Source of the DNA: Isotricha intestinalis
Taxonomy: Eukaryota; Ciliophora; Litostomatea; Vestibuliferida; Isotrichidae
Direction of reading: 5' to 3'
Length of the DNA stretch: 40,742 bases
Assembly: GCA_023807065.1 (NCBI GenBank)
Contig: JAJJLU010003664.1
Span: 1 to 40,742 of the forward strand
Of the stretch, positions 36,778 through 40,742 are shown one piece after another. The notes beneath the pieces were generated by a model that saw only the letters and a list, made by a program, of their open reading frames with translations, was not told where the DNA came from and did no database searches. The stretch's first letter is position 1. Each line of letters opens with the position of its first letter. The translations under genes and the position numbers were made by a program.

Positions 36778-37692
36778 ATGATAACAAAAGTAAACAAATA
36801 TAAAAAGCTTTCAAAAATAGGAGAAGGAACATATGGAATAGTATATAAAGCAGAAGATATTCAAAAGAAAAGAATAGTAGCATTAAAAAAAATAAGATTA
36901 AAGCCAGAAGAAGAAGGAATACCATCAACAGCAATAAGAGAAATATCTCTTTTAAAAGAATGCAAAAATAAAAATATAATACACTTAATAGATGTAATTC
37001 ACACCAAATCCAAATTAACATTAATATTTGAATATTGTGAGACAGATTTAAAGAGAATAATGGATGAAAAGAGAGAAGAAAAATTACCATTAAAAACAAT
37101 AAAAGAATATTTTTATCAAATAATAAAAGGATTAAACTACCTTCATAAGAAGAAGATAATTCACCGTGATTTAAAACCTCAAAATTTATTGATAAATTCA
37201 GAAAATAAAATAAAAATATGTGATTTTGGATTAGCACGTGGATATGGAGTTCCAGTGAAAACATATACTAATGAAGTAGTAACTTTATGGTATCGTCCTC
37301 CAGATATTTTATTAGGAAATAAAATTTATGATATTTCATGTGATATTTGGTCTGCTGGATGCATTTTTGCTGAAATGCTATTAGGACATCCTCTTTTTTC
37401 TGGAAAAAATGAAAGTGAACAATGTGAACAAATTTTCCATCTTATTGGAACTCCTGATGAAGATACTTTCAATTGGCTTAAGGAATCTCCTGAATGGAAT
37501 ACAGGAATTAATGGGGATGGATTTACAAAAGTTACTAGAAAAAATTTTCTTACTACTTTTAATCAGGTTGATGATCAGTTAGCTATTGATATTTTAGATA
37601 AAATTCTCGTTTTTGATCCTGAACAAAGAATTTGTACTGATGATTTATTGAAACATCCATTTTTTCAAGATTTGGATTTAACCAATTTGTAA
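36778..37692 (+). CDS. PSTAIRE cyclin-dependent kinase (CDK1/2/5/Pho85 group)
   Basis: 304 residues, a single kinase domain of normal CDK length. Glycine loop GEGTYG (15-20) with the inhibitory Thr18/Tyr19 pair; a PSTAIRE helix (49-55, here preceded by Ile rather than Val); HRDLKPQN (from about 129); DFGLAR (from about 149). The activation segment 'GYGVPVKTYTNEVVTLWYRP' is followed by 'PDILLGNKIYDISCDIWSAG' and 'CIFAEM'. 'PPDILLG' resembles the CDK5/Pho85 branch, while the PSTAIRE helix fits the cell-cycle CDK1/2 branch, so I leave the subclass open. It should need a cyclin partner. The frame is continuous, and the wobble base shifts from A to T along the gene. Confidence 0.9.
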   Translation: MITKVNKYKKLSKIGEGTYGIVYKAEDIQKKRIVALKKIRLKPEEEGIPSTAIREISLLKECKNKNIIHLIDVIHTKSKLTLIFEYCETDLKRIMDEKREEKLPLKTIKEYFYQIIKGLNYLHKKKIIHRDLKPQNLLINSENKIKICDFGLARGYGVPVKTYTNEVVTLWYRPPDILLGNKIYDISCDIWSAGCIFAEMLLGHPLFSGKNESEQCEQIFHLIGTPDEDTFNWLKESPEWNTGINGDGFTKVTRKNFLTTFNQVDDQLAIDILDKILVFDPEQRICTDDLLKHPFFQDLDLTNL

Positions 37693-37998
37693 GTTTTTAT
37701 AATTTTTGATATTAAAATTTTTTATTTTTTCTTTTTTTTCTTTTTTTTTGAAGTTTTTATTTATCTCTATTAAATTATTTAATTTTTAATAAAAAAACAA
37801 TATTTTTAATAAATAAAAATAATTAACAATATAATTTATCAACTCCATATTCAATTAAATAAATATAAATAATGAAAAAATTATAATATTTATTTTCAAT
37901 AATATAATCAATAAATCAAACAAAAAAATTTTATATTAAAAAATAACTGATTAATAAATCATAAAATATAATTTTAAAAATACAAAGAATAAAGCTGT
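37693..37998. other. intergenic region between convergent genes (306 bp)
   Basis: A/T spacer with T-runs after the CDK stop and A-runs before the RING-gene stop. No other element is seen. Confidence 0.55.
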
Positions 37999-39921
37999 CT
38001 AATCATAAATTCTCTTAATAATAGTTCTAGAATCAGAATTACACTTTGGACATTTTTTATAAGAAATAAAAAAAGTAAGAGCACAATTATAACAAGCACA
38101 TCTATGTCCACAAGGGACAAAAACACTTTCAATAGGTAAATTATGGCAAATCATACAAAAACCAGAAATAATATTTTTATTATTATAATTAAAAAAAGAA
38201 TCATATAAAAAAGGATTTTGATAATAAACTTTAGTTTCATTATTATCAATATTATCATTAAGATTACTATCATTAATACTTTTATCTCCTTTAACAGAAG
38301 GAGTATATAACTTAATATTATTAATTAAATATTCACTTTTTAATAAATAATTTTCATCAATGTTTGCTTTTCCAAATTTTATTCCTTTACCTTCTATTAT
38401 TGGAAATAAAATCATATTATCTTTTAAAGGAGGATTATCATTTTCATAATTAGGAAAAAAATTTTTATTACATTTTGGACATTTAATATTTTCTTCTAAA
38501 TCTAATTCATCTCTATCTTTTAATATTATTTTTGTATTACATTCTTTACATTTTATAGGAACAAAAAGACATTTACAAAAAGAACATTTTAAACATTTTC
38601 CAAAAACATTATGTTTATTTTTTGATATTACTGATCTTTTGCAATTTGGACAAGGAAAAAAAGAAAAAATTTTCTGACATTCCATATTCGGACATTGAAT
38701 TAATAATCCAGATTCAATTATTTTTTCTTTTATTAATATTATTCTTTTACAAAAAGGACATCCTGTATTAAAATAAATAGTTTTACATTTTTCACATTTA
38801 TTATTTAATCCTTCATCACAATCATTTTTTTTTAAAATAAAATTTTTACATTGAGGACAAATAAAATAAGTAAAAAACCTTAAGCAATTTTTATACATAC
38901 ATTGATATTTTTTACCAAAGAAAAAATCTCCGTTTGGAAAAATATTATACTCTTTGCAAAAAGGACAAACAATTTGATTAAATATTTTTTGACAATCTGA
39001 ATAATGACATTTAATAGCTTGACCTGGAAAAAGAAAATTATTTTTATCAAAATAATTAATTCTTCTACAATAAACACAATTAACAATCTGACATTGATAC
39101 TTACACTTTTGATAACCACATGTTAATAAAAAACCTTCAACAAAACTATTTTTATGAACAAATTTTAAAATTTTTTGACAACAAGGACAAATAATTTTAG
39201 TAAATTCTAATTGACAATCAGAATTACCACATTTAATTTTTGTTCCCATTCTATAATAACCATTATGAAATATAGTTTCAATATTACAAAAAGGACAAAT
39301 TACTCTATTAAAAGATTGTTTACAATCTTCATAAGGACAAATTATTTTTTGTCCTTCATAATATCTTTGAATATCATCTTTTGTAGTATAATAAACAATT
39401 GGTCTATGACAATAATGACATATTATTTTTTGAAACATTATTTTTTCATTTACTGAATTATATTTATGAACATATAATATTCCATCTGGGTAATTTCCTA
39501 TTGAAACATCTTTTTTTAAATTACAATATTCTGGACAATTTTTAATTGGACAATTTATATATATATAATTATTATTACATTCTTTAAATTGACATGTTAT
39601 TGGCTTTCCTTCTGGAATAAAAAACGGAAATTTTTGCCTTTTTTTACATTTTTGACATTTTGATATAAAAATATATTTCTCACAATTTAAATGAGGACAT
39701 TTTATATTAAATCCATTTAGTCCATTTAATTCATCTTCTTTGTCTTCTTTTGAATGGAAATATATTTTTTTTTTACAATGAACACAAAATAAAAAAGTAA
39801 AAAGTTTTAAACATTTCGAACATTTTATTGGAGTGAATTCTAATTCATTTATATTTATTTTTGGTAATAATTCAAAACAAAAAGGACATAAAAAATCATT
39901 TGACGATGAAGTACTTAACAT
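37999..39921 (-). CDS. zinc-ribbon array protein with C-terminal RING finger
   Basis: 640 residues ending in TAG. About 13 consecutive Cys4 zinc-ribbon-like units of about 33-43 residues fill roughly residues 11-480. The typical unit is CPxC, 10-20 residues often with Gly, CxxxxC or CxxC, then a Phe/Ile-rich strand leading into the next CPxC ('ICPFCNIETIFHNGYYRMGT', 'VCPFCKEYNIFPNGDFFFG'). Unit 4 is irregular. A linker of about 100 residues follows, then a C3HC4 RING (about 589-629): 'CMICHN', 'VFVPCGHRCACYNC', 'KKCPKC'. The RING implies E3 ubiquitin ligase activity; the array probably binds protein or nucleic acid. I know no named protein with this architecture. Confidence 0.8.
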   Translation of the reverse strand: MLSTSSSNDFLCPFCFELLPKININELEFTPIKCSKCLKLFTFLFCVHCKKKIYFHSKEDKEDELNGLNGFNIKCPHLNCEKYIFISKCQKCKKRQKFPFFIPEGKPITCQFKECNNNYIYINCPIKNCPEYCNLKKDVSIGNYPDGILYVHKYNSVNEKIMFQKIICHYCHRPIVYYTTKDDIQRYYEGQKIICPYEDCKQSFNRVICPFCNIETIFHNGYYRMGTKIKCGNSDCQLEFTKIICPCCQKILKFVHKNSFVEGFLLTCGYQKCKYQCQIVNCVYCRRINYFDKNNFLFPGQAIKCHYSDCQKIFNQIVCPFCKEYNIFPNGDFFFGKKYQCMYKNCLRFFTYFICPQCKNFILKKNDCDEGLNNKCEKCKTIYFNTGCPFCKRIILIKEKIIESGLLIQCPNMECQKIFSFFPCPNCKRSVISKNKHNVFGKCLKCSFCKCLFVPIKCKECNTKIILKDRDELDLEENIKCPKCNKNFFPNYENDNPPLKDNMILFPIIEGKGIKFGKANIDENYLLKSEYLINNIKLYTPSVKGDKSINDSNLNDNIDNNETKVYYQNPFLYDSFFNYNNKNIISGFCMICHNLPIESVFVPCGHRCACYNCALTFFISYKKCPKCNSDSRTIIKRIYD

Positions 39922-40742
39922 TTATTTATCAAAATTTTATTATTTTATGTTTAATTTAAATAAAAAATTATGATTTATATAAAAAAATGGTCTATTTTTT
40001 TTTCACTTAATATTTTTATATACTTCATTTCAAAACTATTAAATTTTCTGAAAGACATATTTGAATAAAAATAACTAATAAATATCATATATTTTAATAA
40101 AAGTAAAAAAACAGGAAAGAAGAATCATAATAACAGTTAATACTCATTTAAAAATTGATCTAGAAATTGAAATATGATTTCATTGAATTCATTTTATTAT
40201 TGAATATTCAAAGTTGATTTTGACACTTATAATTCATTTTCATCAAATTTTAATTATAATATTACCAAAAAAGAATATACTATATATTGAAATAAAAAAT
40301 AATATAATGAAACATTTTATAAAATTTTCTATTTTGATTATAAAGGACAAATATCTTTTATTCATTTAAAATAAATATCCATTATTTTAATAATTGTTTA
40401 TTATGTATTCTATAACTTAATAATCCCAAATAACAAACTCATTTTTATAAAAATTATAATTAAAAATTGATTATTATAATTGATATGAAAAACATAAAGA
40501 TAAAAATATAAAAATATAATCTAAAAAATGCAAAACTAACTTGATCAATAGAGTGAGCAACAGAGAAAATACTAAAAAATCCAATAATAAAAATGAAAAA
40601 CGATGTTTTTGTTGATGGATTTTTTTTACATCTTCAATCAGAAATGATATACCATAAAACAAAATAATAATAGAGTCAGTATGAGTATATGAAATAATAA
40701 TTATATAAATCATATTTGATAATCATATGAAAATATTTATTT
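39922..40742. other. right-end region without a clear gene (821 bp)
   Basis: Upstream of the RING gene, about 100 bp of A/T spacer. Then come stretches of less extreme composition: a + strand frame broken by stops (40174-40470) and, on the minus strand, a 79-codon open frame (40474-40713) of membrane-protein character ('DSIIILFYGISFLIEDVKK'). Neither is supported as an intact gene, although a gene could continue beyond the window. Confidence 0.4.
40174..40470 (+). pseudogene. possible gene relic with four internal stops
   Basis: One frame from the ATG at 40174 to TGA at 40468-40470 reads like protein ('IFKVDFDTYNSFSSNFNYNI', 'YNETFYKIFYFDYKGQISFI', then a hydrophobic helix). It is broken by TGA at 40201 and 40288 and TAA at 40300 and 40372. 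The stops are too frequent for an intact gene. Chance is possible in A/T-rich DNA. No family is recognised. Confidence 0.25.

Noticed and set aside
36767..37264. 165-codon minus-strand open frame opposite the CDK
   Set aside because: The + strand carries an unmistakable CDK across the same bases; the antisense reading has no motif.

Overview
This window is protein-coding nuclear DNA from a very A+T-rich eukaryotic microbe, most likely a ciliate that keeps the standard genetic code. The reasons: the genes are eukaryotic (uL23/RPL23A, ARP2, a PSTAIRE CDK, Rab GTPases, U-box and RING proteins). TAA, TGA and TAG all end well-supported reading frames, while Gln is CAA. The introns I can place are tiny (24, 26, 27 and 30 nt), a size typical of ciliates. 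A giant multi-membrane-pass PAS protein of the kind abundant in ciliates is present. Two genes look cilium-related (an IFT27/RABL4-like GTPase and a BAR protein resembling FAM92/CIBAR). A litostome/trichostome (rumen-type) ciliate fits the composition and code, but this is inference. I see no tRNA, rRNA, CRISPR, IS element, operon or telomere.

Layout: 25 genes, 14 on + and 11 on -, separated by about 75-1200 bp of near-pure A/T. From the left edge: the C-terminal end of a probable Rpn10 proteasome subunit (1-250), a SWEET-like sugar transporter, a U-box protein with a lipidation-type N-terminus, a kinase with an N-terminal zinc finger, and a double-GAF protein (to 7114). Next come a duplicated Cys-rich secreted protein, a long Lys/Asn/Glu coiled-coil protein, a Bax-inhibitor/lifeguard protein and a Rab with a small intron (to 13890). 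A 1.2-kb gene-poor stretch follows and may hold a decayed gene. Then: an Asn-rich protein with a Cys-rich basic tail, a BAR-like protein, RPL23A, and the 1804-residue PAS/TmcB-like protein (to 23494). Then: a conserved-looking hypothetical, a small hypothetical, the IFT27-like GTPase, a furin-like receptor with cytoplasmic RING-type fingers, a spliced coiled-coil protein, a four-TM protein, spliced ARP2, a tandem double-Rab protein, a C2H2 zinc-finger protein, a SANT/Myb protein, a CDK, and a zinc-ribbon-array RING protein. The right 0.8 kb has no clear gene but may hold a relic.

The genes do not form one pathway. They are ordinary housekeeping, signalling, trafficking and ubiquitin functions. 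Ubiquitin-type genes recur (Rpn10-like, U-box, TM-RING, zinc-ribbon-RING), but nothing shows that they are linked.

The most striking unexplained pattern is in synonymous codon choice. Many genes begin with A-ending codons (ATA, TCA, ACA) and switch sharply to T-ending codons (ATT, TCT, ACT). This occurs on both strands, and in the longest gene it alternates several times. The most unusual proteins are the tandem Rab with a degenerate first domain, the roughly 13-unit zinc-ribbon/RING protein and the furin-like TM-RING receptor.
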